This document shows, one piece after another, positions 23,681-33,495 of a stretch of DNA of 64,000 bases; positions within the stretch are counted from its first letter, which is position 1; each line of letters starts with the position of its first letter. A program made the position numbers and the translations under genes. The notes below the pieces were generated by a model. The model did no database searches. It was not told the DNA's origin and was given only the letters and a program-made list of their open reading frames with translations. Location of the stretch: contig OX467091.1 in assembly GCA_950106755.1 (NCBI GenBank), positions 16,261,538-16,325,537 on the forward strand, read 5' to 3'. This stretch comes from Climacium dendroides. Lineage: Eukaryota > Streptophyta > Bryopsida > Hypnales > Climaciaceae.

Positions 23681-24475
23681 TAGGGTTTCAAAACCCTAAA
23701 AAGTGGCGGCTAGGGTTCTAAAATCCTAAAAAATTAATGGCTAGAGTCTCAAAACACTAAAAAAAGTGGTGACTAGGATTCAAAATCCGAAAAAGTAGGT
23801 GACTAGGATTTCAAAGTTTTAAATGATGGCTTATTTATATTTTTTTTAGAATTGCCCGTATTTTTCTTGAATTGCCCAAAACAAAAAAAAATTCACTACT
23901 ATGAAAATATAATTGATAATATGACTCAACGTTCCCAAACATGTTCCCTACGTTCCCTATGAAGTACTTTGGTATTCCTAATGGCCGTATAGTATACACT
24001 TGCGAAATACAAGGCGTAAAAATGACTGGTAGTCATATTTTGCAATCATATTTCTCCCCAAAGTGTTGGCCTTCCAGAATATGACTGCAAGCAGTTGCTA
24101 GTCATCCTCAGATATAATTCTGCAGTCATAAAACACTGCCATTGTTGTAGTGCCTGTGCTGCGACAACTACCATAGGGCCTCCCTTATGGCGTAATAATG
24201 TTTTCCTAGACATGCACGTGTCCAATGTGATGTCTTGAAATGCATCATGTGTTACGTTCTAGGTTTTGGAGTGTCCCGTATGTAGAGGAGACGGACATTG
24301 GGCCTCCGTTAAGACGTCCTAATGTTTTCTCGGACGTCTAAGTGCTGAAATTGATGTCCCGGAATGCACACCATCACTGCATTTCAATTGGCCGTTTTGT
24401 TGTTGTAATTTTATGTTGTGTTTGTCTTTCCTTCTGTTATAGGTTTTAGGTGAGGCTTTTTATTCTTGGCCGCTA

Positions 24476-24903
24476 GTGGAGATGGCTCCCGTTGCTCGGA
24501 AGAAGCTACCCGTGAAATGGGTAGCACAAGGTCGGCATCATCCCGACAATGACAACGACAACTCTACCGTGAAGGAGGTTCACGGTAGAGGTCAGCCATT
24601 CACGGAGCAACGATCTAAACAAAGGAATGATACATGGCACGTGACTAGTCGTACGAAAAACAAAGAGAAGGCTATAGCAAGTACCCTGCCACCCAAGAGG
24701 CATCGCATGGGAGTGCTACAGCATAGGAGGAACGAAGAAGAGTTGTCCATGATTGAATACAACTCTAACGTAATATTCATTAAAATGAGAGTATTCCACC
24801 GAAATGAGAGTTACAGAAGTCTAATTTCATTTGAAAACGGAGAAGAGAATTCCTCAAACAATATTCAAATCATACAAGAATTAAAATCAGATGAACACAA
24901 GTA
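24476..24903 (+). CDS. Exon-like ORF of unknown function
   Basis: About 142 open codons follow a TTATAG-like acceptor context. The peptide is basic, contains an Asp-Asn-rich run near residue 25 and a KRHR-type cluster near residue 75, and has no recognised domain; only the first 85 residues look protein-like. It may belong with the exon-like ORF at 15370, separated by solo LTR B. Start and end are uncertain. Confidence 0.3.
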
Positions 24904-25220
24904 GGAATCAAATATCAGAACCACAAGGTAAACGTTCATATTGACCTTTCACTTGTACACCATGAGTTGTTCCATACATCTTCAACTATGCTTGGCTAGG
25001 TCCAGTGACACTATATTACAGGCAACGAACTATAAAGGCCAGTAATGTAGTTCATTACATTATTCTGCGTACACTGTAAAAGCTACGAGTGTAATTTACT
25101 CGAGCTCTGAGTTCTTTTGTAATATGCACATTGAGTTTTCATGAAGCATGAATGTATGACTCTACATTATGAACAAGTACTATACGTGTCATTTACTCTT
25201 GAGCTCCACGATTGCCTTCG

Positions 25221-25622
25221 TCATCTTCGGCCTGTGGTTGTACTTGCTTGTAATTCATGAGCTTGGAAAGCCCTCCTACTTCCTTGAACATCTGAAGAAG
25301 GACCCATGTCCTCACCATATAGTTTCCGCTGTGTTGCTCTATCGCAAGGTGAGGACGACATCGGTGTAGCAAAAACATCGCTAGACTTTATGGGCGATGG
25401 AGAACATGATTTTGGACGATGTGGAGCTGAACCCGGGGGACTATCCACCACCCCATCATCAACGGGCTTTAGGGAGAAGTCCATTGTCGAATTTGCAGTG
25501 GCAGCCGAACACATGAAGTTTCCTGTACTCAGAATTAGATTTTGCCTGTAGTTGGAGAAAGAGTCAGCTGATGCAGTGCACGGAAGACTGGTGTGCCGAA
25601 CTAGAGAGGACGACGTTCCCAA
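25221..25622 (-). CDS. Possible Ser-rich exon upstream of the palindrome region
   Basis: An open frame of about 130 codons on the same strand as the neighbouring FCP1-like and methylase-like genes, rich in Ser, Pro and Thr. I recognise no domain. It could be a downstream exon of that cluster or chance; composition is only weakly protein-like. Confidence 0.2.
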   Translation of the reverse strand: MGTSSSLVRHTSLPCTASADSFSNYRQNLILSTGNFMCSAATANSTMDFSLKPVDDGVVDSPPGSAPHRPKSCSPSPIKSSDVFATPMSSSPCDRATQRKLYGEDMGPSSDVQGSRRAFQAHELQASTTTGRR

Positions 25623-25737
25623 ATTCTAAGAAAACAAAGAGATTAGAACAATTCAATCAAAAACTGTAACTGTCATTACATTTACAAGTAAACTCCAATA
25701 GCAAATATGCAGTCTAGGAAGTCCTGGCCATCGAATG

Positions 25738-25928
25738 AGGTCGACCCGACCTAAATTGGAGGAAGAAGAAAATACAGAAAGGTATTCATAAAAAAATTAT
25801 ATTACAGAAATTACGTATATCTCTAATCATACATGCGAATGCACGAGCCATTAAGGTCGAAGCGAGCTGAAGTTCACTAGGAACTCAGAGAACAATCTAC
25901 ATGCCATTCAACACGACTCGACCTGAAC
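25738..25928. repeat. Left cluster of CAGGTCG palindromes
   Basis: Three copies: AGGTCGACCCGACCT at 25738-25752, a degenerate copy at about 25853-25872, and a half-site with CGACTCGACCTGAAC at about 25913. They belong to the same family as the dense array at 31.7-33.2 kb and bracket the minus-strand gene cluster. Confidence 0.75.
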
Positions 25929-26025
25929 TAAAGCAATAAATAAACTACCCTCTCGTAACGCCGATTAGACGATGACACAGTCACTGCATCCACGTGGTTC
26001 ATGAACAGCAATGAAATGCAATGCA

Positions 26026-27203
26026 CTATCGGTACGCTGAAGACACTCTGACTGCATCCATAAGACTATTGTACATGCCACGATTTCTCTCGTCATACAA
26101 CATCTTCCGCCCAATTTTCCCTGCACTACTCTTGCGAAATGATTTCAACCCTTCATCTCGAGCTATGTGAAGTCGCCTGAGCCAAGGCAAAAGGACCATG
26201 TCCAAATATGAGTCCCTAGGGCCGTTACCCTTGGGAGACCAACTGATGGGGAGAACGACGTTCTCCGACTTGTTCATGAAGTGCTTCATAGGACTATCGT
26301 CAACTATGACAGTATTCTCTCGAAGAAATTGCCCATTGAAATTATTAAACAAGGTGTTCATGTCCTTCACGAACAGGTCCTTGGTGGTGCCTAGCTCCCT
26401 GAATGTGACTATCCGGCCTTGTTCCTCACACTTGAGCGTCGTGCAAGACTCCTACCCAAGTATAATGCGAGGCTTATCCAGACCGACAAAAAGATAATCG
26501 ACGATTTTTTGAACGGTAAACTTCTTCATGGAGCTCCAAATAGAAACGTGTGCTATCAATCCTAGCTCACGAAGGAAATGAGTGCAATTTGGGCGGACAA
26601 AGACCGCCTTAGGTCCCACAATCGCACGAATCGTGGCGGAGTGTGGTTGGTCTGCATTCCCGACGTGCACAGCCCACCCCTTGTACTTGACGTCTTCACA
26701 GACACACAAGACTCCATTCAAGTCCAAGACAACATTCAGCCACTTCTCGGCGACGGTCATCCTAGACGTCAATGGAATCTCAATATCCTTCGACGTATCT
26801 CCACGTTCAGATGGGGGAACCGATCCTTGCTATCAAACGGACAAATGTGCAGCCAGTTACTAAGCTGCACTGACACATTTCGAAACTCAAGGAAAAAGGC
26901 AAAATCCAATTGTCGCAGACTATATATGAACACAGAGGTACCTATTAGCGCAGAGATCAAGGACCATGGGCACAAGGTTACCTTTTCCGGCAAAGACAAC
27001 GTCGGTCCAACAGGGTCTGGCATTTCAATCTCCAGAAGCTGAGCGTCGGGAATAGAGATGTCATCATCTAAGTGCATGGACTCAGATTCTAGTGCACCTC
27101 CACTTGTAGCTTCTATAATGCCACAACCAAATGTTGGATATTGTACATGCTGTACAGGAGCAATAGATTTCGGAAGATCATTCGGTCCAGTTGAGATAGC
27201 CAT
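26026..27203 (-). pseudogene. FCP1/NIF-type HAD phosphatase-like gene
   Basis: The central and C-terminal parts carry the motifs of the FCP1/NIF branch of the HAD superfamily, which dephosphorylates proteins such as RNA polymerase II tails. Motif I reads VVLDLNGVL at about 26720; the usual second aspartate of DxDGT is asparagine, as also seen in some plant relatives. The later motif TVIVDDSPMKHF (about 26320) and ENVVLPISW match motif IV and the following strand. The N-terminal exon (27203 to about 26982) ends at a GTAACC donor after LPEK; the next acceptor is unclear. One in-frame TAG at 26452-26454 interrupts the phosphatase fold. Palindromes of the CAGGTCG type lie just downstream (25738-25928). 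Phosphatase activity is doubtful given the changed residue and the stop. Confidence 0.65.
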
Positions 27204-27460
27204 TAGAGGAGGTTCTGCAATTCAGGAAGGGCCAGACAAATAAGACTTAAAATTTTTACAGAAAAATCCGTATAATTGATTAATAAAATTCAGTACAAAA
27301 AAGCCATCATCTTACATGAAGATATGGATTTGTCAAAAAATTGTTTTCTATCAAAAAGTATTGTCTCCCACACTAAGGGTCTCTATCTAAGTACAACCTA
27401 TGACACAAATCAGCTCGAGTCGAGCTAATTCTATACAAATGACATCGACTGATTGTGTGG

Positions 27461-28438
27461 TCAACCTGATGGTGCATCCTGGCCATCCAATGCATGACTC
27501 CGACCATCATCAATGGCGATGGCAGGATCCGCGGGCATCTTCGGGTTAGACTCCAAGGTCTCTGAGGACCTGCCACCATCAAGTGGAACTCGAGCCATGT
27601 CCTCGTCATCAGGTGGAGGTGCAGGGGTGGAGGGGCACTCCTCAGTAGGAAGAGGAGCTGGAGGATCTGCGGAACCTGCAAGAGGAGTGAGAGAGACAAA
27701 AGGCACCCCAGTCAATCGTGGAGTGGAGGGTAAGCTTGAGGATCCACTCATCGTTGGTCTTACTGGCGCACCCTGTAGCAAAAGCACTTGGTCAACTTGA
27801 GACGGCTGTACGGATGCTAGAGGCATGGCCCCACCAAGACTATTGATAATGGCCTCCAGTTTGGAGTCGTTCTTTTGTGACATTGCCACCATAAACTGTC
27901 GCAACTCCGCCATCTCCCTGGCCTGCCTATCAAACATCATTTGATCCAGTTCCCGCCTCCTCTTCAACTCTGCAATTTCTGCATCATAGTCGTCGTCGGC
28001 TTGCGATCTTCCCCTCTTCCGCTTCTCCTTGGAGGCTGGAGACGGCATGGCAGAGGTGTCAGGTGGTTGACTCGACGACACTGATGATCCCCAGATGCTT
28101 TGAGAGCGGATCACTGGAGGGGTGCTCCGATCCATGGGAACATCATCGTCGTAGTCGTCATCACCGGCTGCCCCATCGCTGTCGGAGGACTCACACAATA
28201 TGATTGCAGATGACCTCCGACCGGACGGCGTGCTTGCCTCTCCAGTTGCCTTCCCCTTGCGCTTTGATGACGAAGGCGTGCTTGACCCCGATGATCGGCA
28301 CGGGAATTTGCCCTCATCGACAAAGTATCCCTTTGGAAGAAAATCGTTCTTATCCAGTTTCTTCGTAGTGGTCGCAATTTCAGTCCACTGGTCAGACTCC
28401 TCCGAGTCCCCCACAACAAACACATTAACCCCACTCAT
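27461..28438 (-). CDS. Ser/Pro/Asp-rich coiled-coil protein, 325 aa
   Basis: The ATG at 28438 opens an uninterrupted frame. After an N-terminal segment with KKLDKNDFLPKGYF come Ser-rich and acidic stretches (GDDDYDDD near residue 90), a basic KEKRKRGR cluster near residue 140 that could be a nuclear signal, and a predicted coiled coil (AEIAELKRRRELDQMMFDRQ, about residues 150-195), then a Pro-rich tail. The layout resembles DNA- or protein-binding accessory proteins of plant transposons, but I recognise no family. It lies between the methylase-like and FCP1-like genes on the same strand; a palindrome (28543-28566) occupies the gap to the former. It may be spliced into the FCP1-like reading frame. 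Confidence 0.5.
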   Translation of the reverse strand: MSGVNVFVVGDSEESDQWTEIATTTKKLDKNDFLPKGYFVDEGKFPCRSSGSSTPSSSKRKGKATGEASTPSGRRSSAIILCESSDSDGAAGDDDYDDDVPMDRSTPPVIRSQSIWGSSVSSSQPPDTSAMPSPASKEKRKRGRSQADDDYDAEIAELKRRRELDQMMFDRQAREMAELRQFMVAMSQKNDSKLEAIINSLGGAMPLASVQPSQVDQVLLLQGAPVRPTMSGSSSLPSTPRLTGVPFVSLTPLAGSADPPAPLPTEECPSTPAPPPDDEDMARVPLDGGRSSETLESNPKMPADPAIAIDDGRSHALDGQDAPSG

Positions 28439-28542
28439 CTACAAAGTCACACACAACATCACATACTATCAGATTACGATAGTATGAAAATTCCCTAACG
28501 AGGATACAATGGTATTTTATATAACGTCAGCAGTAGGTTGGG

Positions 28543-28566
28543 TCAGGTCGACCCGACCTGAAGTTC
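28543..28566. repeat. CAGGTCG palindrome between genes
   Basis: TCAGGTCGACCCGACCTGA, followed by AGTTCA, lies in the 160-bp gap between the 3' end of the methylase-like gene and the start of the coiled-coil gene. A half-site (GGGCTCGACCTT) follows directly. Confidence 0.85.
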
Positions 28567-28600
28567 ACTCTCGGGCTCGACCTTAACCATAGCCAAAACA

Positions 28601-31600
28601 TTACATTGTAGAATTCATTATGTTCAGGCTTCCCATCGCAGCACACGTGAACTTCGACCCAGCAAAGAATGACATTACGCTTGCTCCAGGAGCGCAGAAT
28701 TTCCTCACAAGATTGAGGAAGAACTCCATCCGTAGCTCAATATTATTAATTCTGAACTCTAACTTGTTGTAAGTGTCGGGCCTCGTGAATGTTTTAGTAT
28801 TGGGAGCATCATAGGAAGACCTCATTTTCACCGTCCTAGCATTGCTTGGGCTTTGTAGGATGGTCAGGTAAATTGGTTCCACCGCCTTCTTGCTTCGTGC
28901 AGACAAGTCACCGATACACTCATTGGATGAGGGCATGTAGTTAGAGAAACTCATGGAGTACTCCTTCAATGCGGGATTGCTGTCTATGAAGTGAAGTGCT
29001 TGCGTTTGCTCGGTGAGGTCGGAACAAATGAGCACCTACACCGAAATGTCCTCGAGAAGGGGCAGACCCTTTTCTTGGAAAGACTCGACAACTGCAGCGA
29101 AGTATGGATCGGCTGGCGTACACTTAGACTTTGACACCACATTCGGGGTGTAACGCAGGTCCCACACTCCAAGCTTGATGTCCTTGATGTTCTCTGCAGT
29201 GAGCACGCCTCTAGGCCAATCCTGGTGCGTCTTATACATAACGTCATATGGACGATAGTATGCAGTGGATTTTGGGGGTACAAAATTGTTTCTCTGCTGC
29301 AGGAAGACCTGGAAGAACTCAACCGCGTACATTGACATCTCCTCAGCGCTCTTCCCCTTTGCTCTTGACTGCTTCGCCTCCATCTAGTATTCGTTCCCTA
29401 GCTGCTCTAGCAGCACATTTATGGTGGCACTCGTGAAGTTCCAACTTCGTTTGAACTCCCTCCACCTCTCGTGGTTCAACTCGTTCAAGGAGGACATGAG
29501 CCCGAGGCTTGCGTCCAAGGCGTGAAGCTCCATCTTCACCTTGTGCTTGCGCTTCCTTCTCTCCACCCACTCCCTAGCAGTGTAGCAGCTCTCCTGTACA
29601 ACAAAGAGAAGCTTGATTGTGACCTTTGGGTAGTCCTTGTTCTTGCTCCCTGGATTCTAATGCAAAATATGTTCGGCCAGCTTCGACAAGTCATTGAAGG
29701 AAAGGTTTCCGAGCACTTTGAAGAACTCATGCATCAGATTCCCTTGCTCGGGCTTCCAAGTCGCCTTCTTGTTGTACTTCAGTCTAGTATTGGGATCTAT
29801 CAACTCCCCATGCGCAGCACTAGAGATGACCTCGCTCCACAGGTTGTACACGTCGTCCGGAGATGTGATTATCTTCAGCTCGTTTCGGATCTCGAGCTTC
29901 TCCTTGGCGTCCTTGCCTTTTGCAACCTTCTGGGCCTTTAGTACATCTAGCAAAGCAAACCGCTTGTACATTGCCGATGAGAATTCCTGCAACACAATTT
30001 TATATGTCACGGTCAATTTGGAGCTCTCTATTCAGCTCGGACCGACCTAAACTACACATTTCATTTTGAACGTTAAATTTACCATTGTCATTCTGCTTAC
30101 TTCGAACTCTTCATTCATTATCACGTGAAGTAAATCAATACATCACCTATGCTGGCTGGAACACTAGGTGGCAGACGACATTCTCAGATCAGGTCGACTC
30201 GACTTGAATCTCTTACCATGAATTTCTTCTTATTTGCTGTACTCTCAGCGTTTCGCCTGATGTTGGACATTGTCGCTATTGGGGCCGCTTCCCTCGGATT
30301 GCGTGGCCTCCCCATGAGTTCCCACACTTTTCTGGCTCCCAGAATGTTTGTTGACCACGAGGGTTTCTGCGCCACGAAGTGGTTGACCCTATTGTAGTAC
30401 GCCAATATGTCCCGTAGTTTCTGGGCATCTGTGGACCAGACCACGTAGCAATCCCATTGACGAAAGTTCTTGACGATCTCTTCGTCAAGGTTTTGGTCCA
30501 CCATCATTTTGCTGGCAGTCACATTGTGTTGCCCATTGATGATGTAGAAGTTCTTCCTTTCAAGTGCTGGCCAGTCCTCTAGCTTTAGCTTCTCGAAGCA
30601 ATCCACTAGCATGACACACAATGTTTGTTTTGTGGACTTATCTAGCATTTCCCAGAGGTATGTCATCATGTCCTCCGCGAGCTTCATTTCATGGCTACGG
30701 ATGTTTAAGTCCTCTGGGGCCTTAATGAGCTGCTCAATGGAAATTGTCTTCTTATCTTCTAGGCCAAAGATGTAGGCATCCAAGCAGTGCTTCCAGTAGG
30801 CCTTGTATGCCTCCGCGGACGCAATGTAATCGTGCGATTTCTTGGCGTCATAAGGGACCGGGACCTCAATTACCGCGGATACAAAACTCAGCTCCCCTAG
30901 TAAAACTGCACTAGGGTCTAGCGCTACTGTTGCCGTTGTTGAGGTTGATGCAAACTTACTTTTCCTAGGAGCTCGTGCTGGAGTAGCGGCCTGCATGGAC
31001 TTTCTTGTTCCCCGACTCTGTTGGGTTCCAGGTGTACCCATTGAGCTCTGTCCCTCCACGTTACTTGGAAACTCCTGGGAGACAGTTCTGACAGTCATGT
31101 CTTTCTTCTTCAGCTCAAGTTTCGTCTTTAGAATTGTGAAGTCGTTCAGGAGTGTCTTCAGGCGAGAGTATAGGGCCTTTCCCATTGCCAACTTCCCGTC
31201 CTTTGTCTTGAAGTAATTGTGGTCAACTTTCTTCTCAAGGTCGGGAATCTCCGTTCTGTACTCAATCGGTTCCAGCGTTGACAGGAAGTGCGATATGTTG
31301 AAGGCACATCTTGAGGAGTCCAAGCGAATAGTGAAGTGGTATTGCTCGCTTTCAGGCTGTCCTGTCACAGCTGTAACACACCGAATTTTCAAGAATGGAC
31401 CACTGTCGTGGGCAACGTCCTTAATCTTCTCATCAAAGGATATGTTGAAGAAATGGTCGGTGTCTTTGAACTTTGCAGCGAAGCAAATGAGGTTCTTGAA
31501 AGGAATCATGTGGAGACTCCAACTCTCAACCTTTTCGGGATTTTTGAATTCCCAGTAGTCTCCATCATTGTCAAAGTCGTCCCCTTCCTCTCCAAAGGAT

Positions 31601-31653
31601 TCGTGCGCAGAGCGTACGTAGAAGGCCTCCAGCTTCTCGATTTGGTCATCCAT
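28601..31653 (-). pseudogene. ParB/DGQHR-like and DNA-methylase-like fusion gene
   Basis: Two exons are supported: 31653-30217, ending ATG before GTAAGA, and 29986-28601, after TTGTGTTGCAG; the 230-bp intron is phase 0. Exon 1 (479 codons) has an unknown N-terminal half, a basic Ser/Thr linker, and near residue 370 FYIINGQHNVTASK, resembling the DGQHR loop of ParB-like nucleases. Exon 2 ends with FCAPGASVMSFFAGSKFTCAAM, resembling motif I (FxGxG) of beta-class N4/N6 DNA methylases, preceded by GVWDLRYTP where DPPY would be expected. ParB-plus-methylase order is known from phage and bacterial proteins. Three in-frame TAG codons lie in exon 2 (29657, 29384, 29036), so it is probably a pseudogene. 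Palindromes sit in the intron (30187-30209, 30031-30051) and upstream. The functional assignment is by motif only; the degenerate DPPY argues against activity. Confidence 0.55.
30031..30209. repeat. Two CAGGTCG palindromes within an intron
   Basis: Degenerate copies at 30031-30051 and 30187-30209 lie inside the 230-bp intron of the methylase-like gene. None of the palindromes identified lies in its exons, suggesting the sites are tolerated only in non-coding sequence. Confidence 0.75.
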
Positions 31654-31707
31654 TCTGCATTCATTTTTCAAACGGGATGTTGTTAGAACATGAGTTGTTG
31701 CTATGTT

Positions 31708-33205
31708 GATTCAGATCGACCCGACCTAAATGCCAGTACATGGAGCTTCTACATTTCATCTTCTATGTGTTTGATCTACTTGGACTCAGTTCGTTTTGCT
31801 TCATACGCTTCAGGTCGACTCGACCTGAAGTTCTAGTCGGAATATTCAAATATTTCTGCTACTCTGATGTCCACAATGTTATTGATTAATGTTATCGGAT
31901 CGTCCTAGTACGTATTGTTCTCACTTTGGAACTGGCATTTCAGGTCGGTCCGACCTGAATTGCATGCGGTAGTGTTGTCATGTTTGTTGTTGGTAAATGG
32001 ATGTTTATTAGAAATGTATCTTTTGGTCAAATTGGTAATTATACTAGGTGTCTAATATAGTCATATAAATATGTATGTTGGTGAAGGGAATACGTATTTG
32101 CTGTGCCAGATTGTAGAGGGTCTTCCTTGCAGTTCAGGTCGGACCAACCTGATCTGCATTTAATTTTGACGATCATGTTATTTCTCTTCTGGGATGTTAG
32201 TGACAATGTCTGCTACTCAGTTTCTTCCCTTGTACTGACAATGCTATTAGGTTTACATTTCAGGTCGGACCGACCTGAAATGCATGTTCATCTCATGTCA
32301 ACATTGTCCATGAAATAGCACGGACAAATGGAGAGATTTGGGAGAGGATATGATTTATGGGGCTCTGCAATTCAGGTCGCATTGACCTGAATTGTAGTGT
32401 GGGTCATGTGACGTACATTACCGGTATGTTAATGAATTCATTTATTAGTCAACTTGTTTACAAATAGGTGTCTAATATCGTGATAGTAATTTATTTGTTG
32501 GTCTTACAAATTATTTGACACGTCAAATTGCAGAGGATCTTCTTTGCAGTTCAGGTCGGACCGACCTGATCTGCATTTAATTTTGACGATCATGTTATTT
32601 CTCTTCTGGGATGTTAGTGATAATGTCTGCTACTCAGTTGCTTCCCCTCTACAGACAATGCTAGTAGGTGTACATTTCAGGTCCGACCGACCTGAAATGC
32701 ATGTTCATCTCATGTCAACATTGTCCATGAAATAGCACGGACAAATGTAAAGATTTCGGAGAGGATATGATTTATGGGGCTCTGCAATTCAGGTCGATGT
32801 GACCTGAATTGTAGTGTGGGTCATGTGACGTACATTACCGACACGTTAATGAACTCATTTATTAGTCAATTTGTTTATAAATAGGTGTCTAATATGGTGA
32901 TAGTAATTTATTTGTTGGTCTTACAACTTATTTGACATGTCAGATTGCATAGGGTCTTCTTTGCAGTTCAGGTCGGACCGACCTGATCTACATTGAATTT
33001 GGACGACTTTGTTATTTGTCTTCTGACATGTTAGTGCAATTCCCTTTCATTTAGTTGCCTTCTTTGTGCTAGTAGGTGTACATTTCAGGTCGGATCGACT
33101 TGAAATGCAGGTTAATCTCATCTGAAAATTTTCAAGGAACTTGCCCGGACCTAGGATATGTGTTTGAAGGGACATGCAATTCAGGTCGATGCGACCTGAA
33201 TTGCA
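31708..33205. repeat. Palindrome array CAGGTCGGACCGACCTG with 418-bp tandem unit
   Basis: Twelve copies of a 20-23-bp palindrome lie at about 31710, 31808, 31937, 32133, 32258, 32370, 32548, 32677, 32786, 32966, 33084 and 33179. The last nine are three rounds of a 418-bp tandem unit (32128, 32546 and 32964 are equivalent), each holding three palindromes with different flanks (GTTC...GATC, TTTC...GAAA, AATTC...GAATT). The copy at 32258-32280 is perfect with a central A. The centre and some arms vary while symmetry is largely kept. The array lies immediately upstream of the methylase-like gene and is likely a protein-binding region; which protein binds it is not shown. Confidence 0.9.
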
Positions 33206-33360
33206 GTTTCGTTCAGGCGCCTTACATTCGTGGTACGTTTAGGAATTTAGTGTGACAAGATGATACCCGGGTAGTATTGGGCTGATCCTGGGGAATTTGT
33301 GTGGTTGTGGCTGGTCATTTCTTTCCTTGACATTCTGAATTCTGATTCGTAGACCTTAAG

Positions 33361-33495
33361 GAAACCCTAAACCCTAAGCAATGGACCCTAAAGAAACCCT
33401 GGACCCTAAGCACTGAACCCTAAACAAACCCTGGAACTGAAGTACTGGACCCTAAACAATGAATGTCATTTTCTGAATCCTAAACCCTAAACAAA
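33361..33495 (+). repeat. Degenerate CCCTAAA-rich segment
   Basis: About nine copies of CCCTAA or CCCTGGA words with short intervening bases (for example AACCCTAAACCCTAAGC) lie just beyond the palindrome array. It is an interstitial telomere-like sequence in the same orientation as that at 256-288 and opposite to the one at 43312-43356. Confidence 0.7.

Larger units (their letters stand above)
21828..24152. mobile_element. 2,325-bp nonautonomous CACTA element in LTR B
   Basis: The ends read CACTACAACAA inward and continue as about 30-bp imperfect inverted repeats through CAGTGTTTTATGACTGCA. The 3-bp target duplication CCT is at 21825-21827 and 24153-24155, and the reconstructed empty site TTACCCTGTGCTGCGACA matches the uninterrupted LTR C at about 63287-63304. 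It carries no transposase. A subterminal array of palindromic AATATGACT-AGTCATATT units occupies 22117-22640, with a few units at the right end (about 24020-24110). Confidence 0.95.
17046..24166 (+). mobile_element. Solo LTR B, split by nested insertions
   Basis: It begins TGTCGCAACC and ends GCTGCGACA, giving the short inverted ends TGTCGCA/TGCGACA, and is flanked by the 5-bp target duplication ACTAC at 17041-17045 and 24167-24171. After removing solo LTR D and the 2,325-bp CACTA element, the LTR is about 3,493 bp, close to the 3,429 bp obtained for LTR C. No primer-binding site follows the right end, only the target copy, so it is a solo LTR. It contains ORF copy B and a second TATA region near 20785 that matches one at 62272 in LTR C. 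Confidence 0.9.

Noticed and set aside
11280..33205. CRISPR-like regularly spaced repeats
   Set aside because: The units lack unique equal-length spacers, no cas genes exist, and arrays lie in plant transposons.
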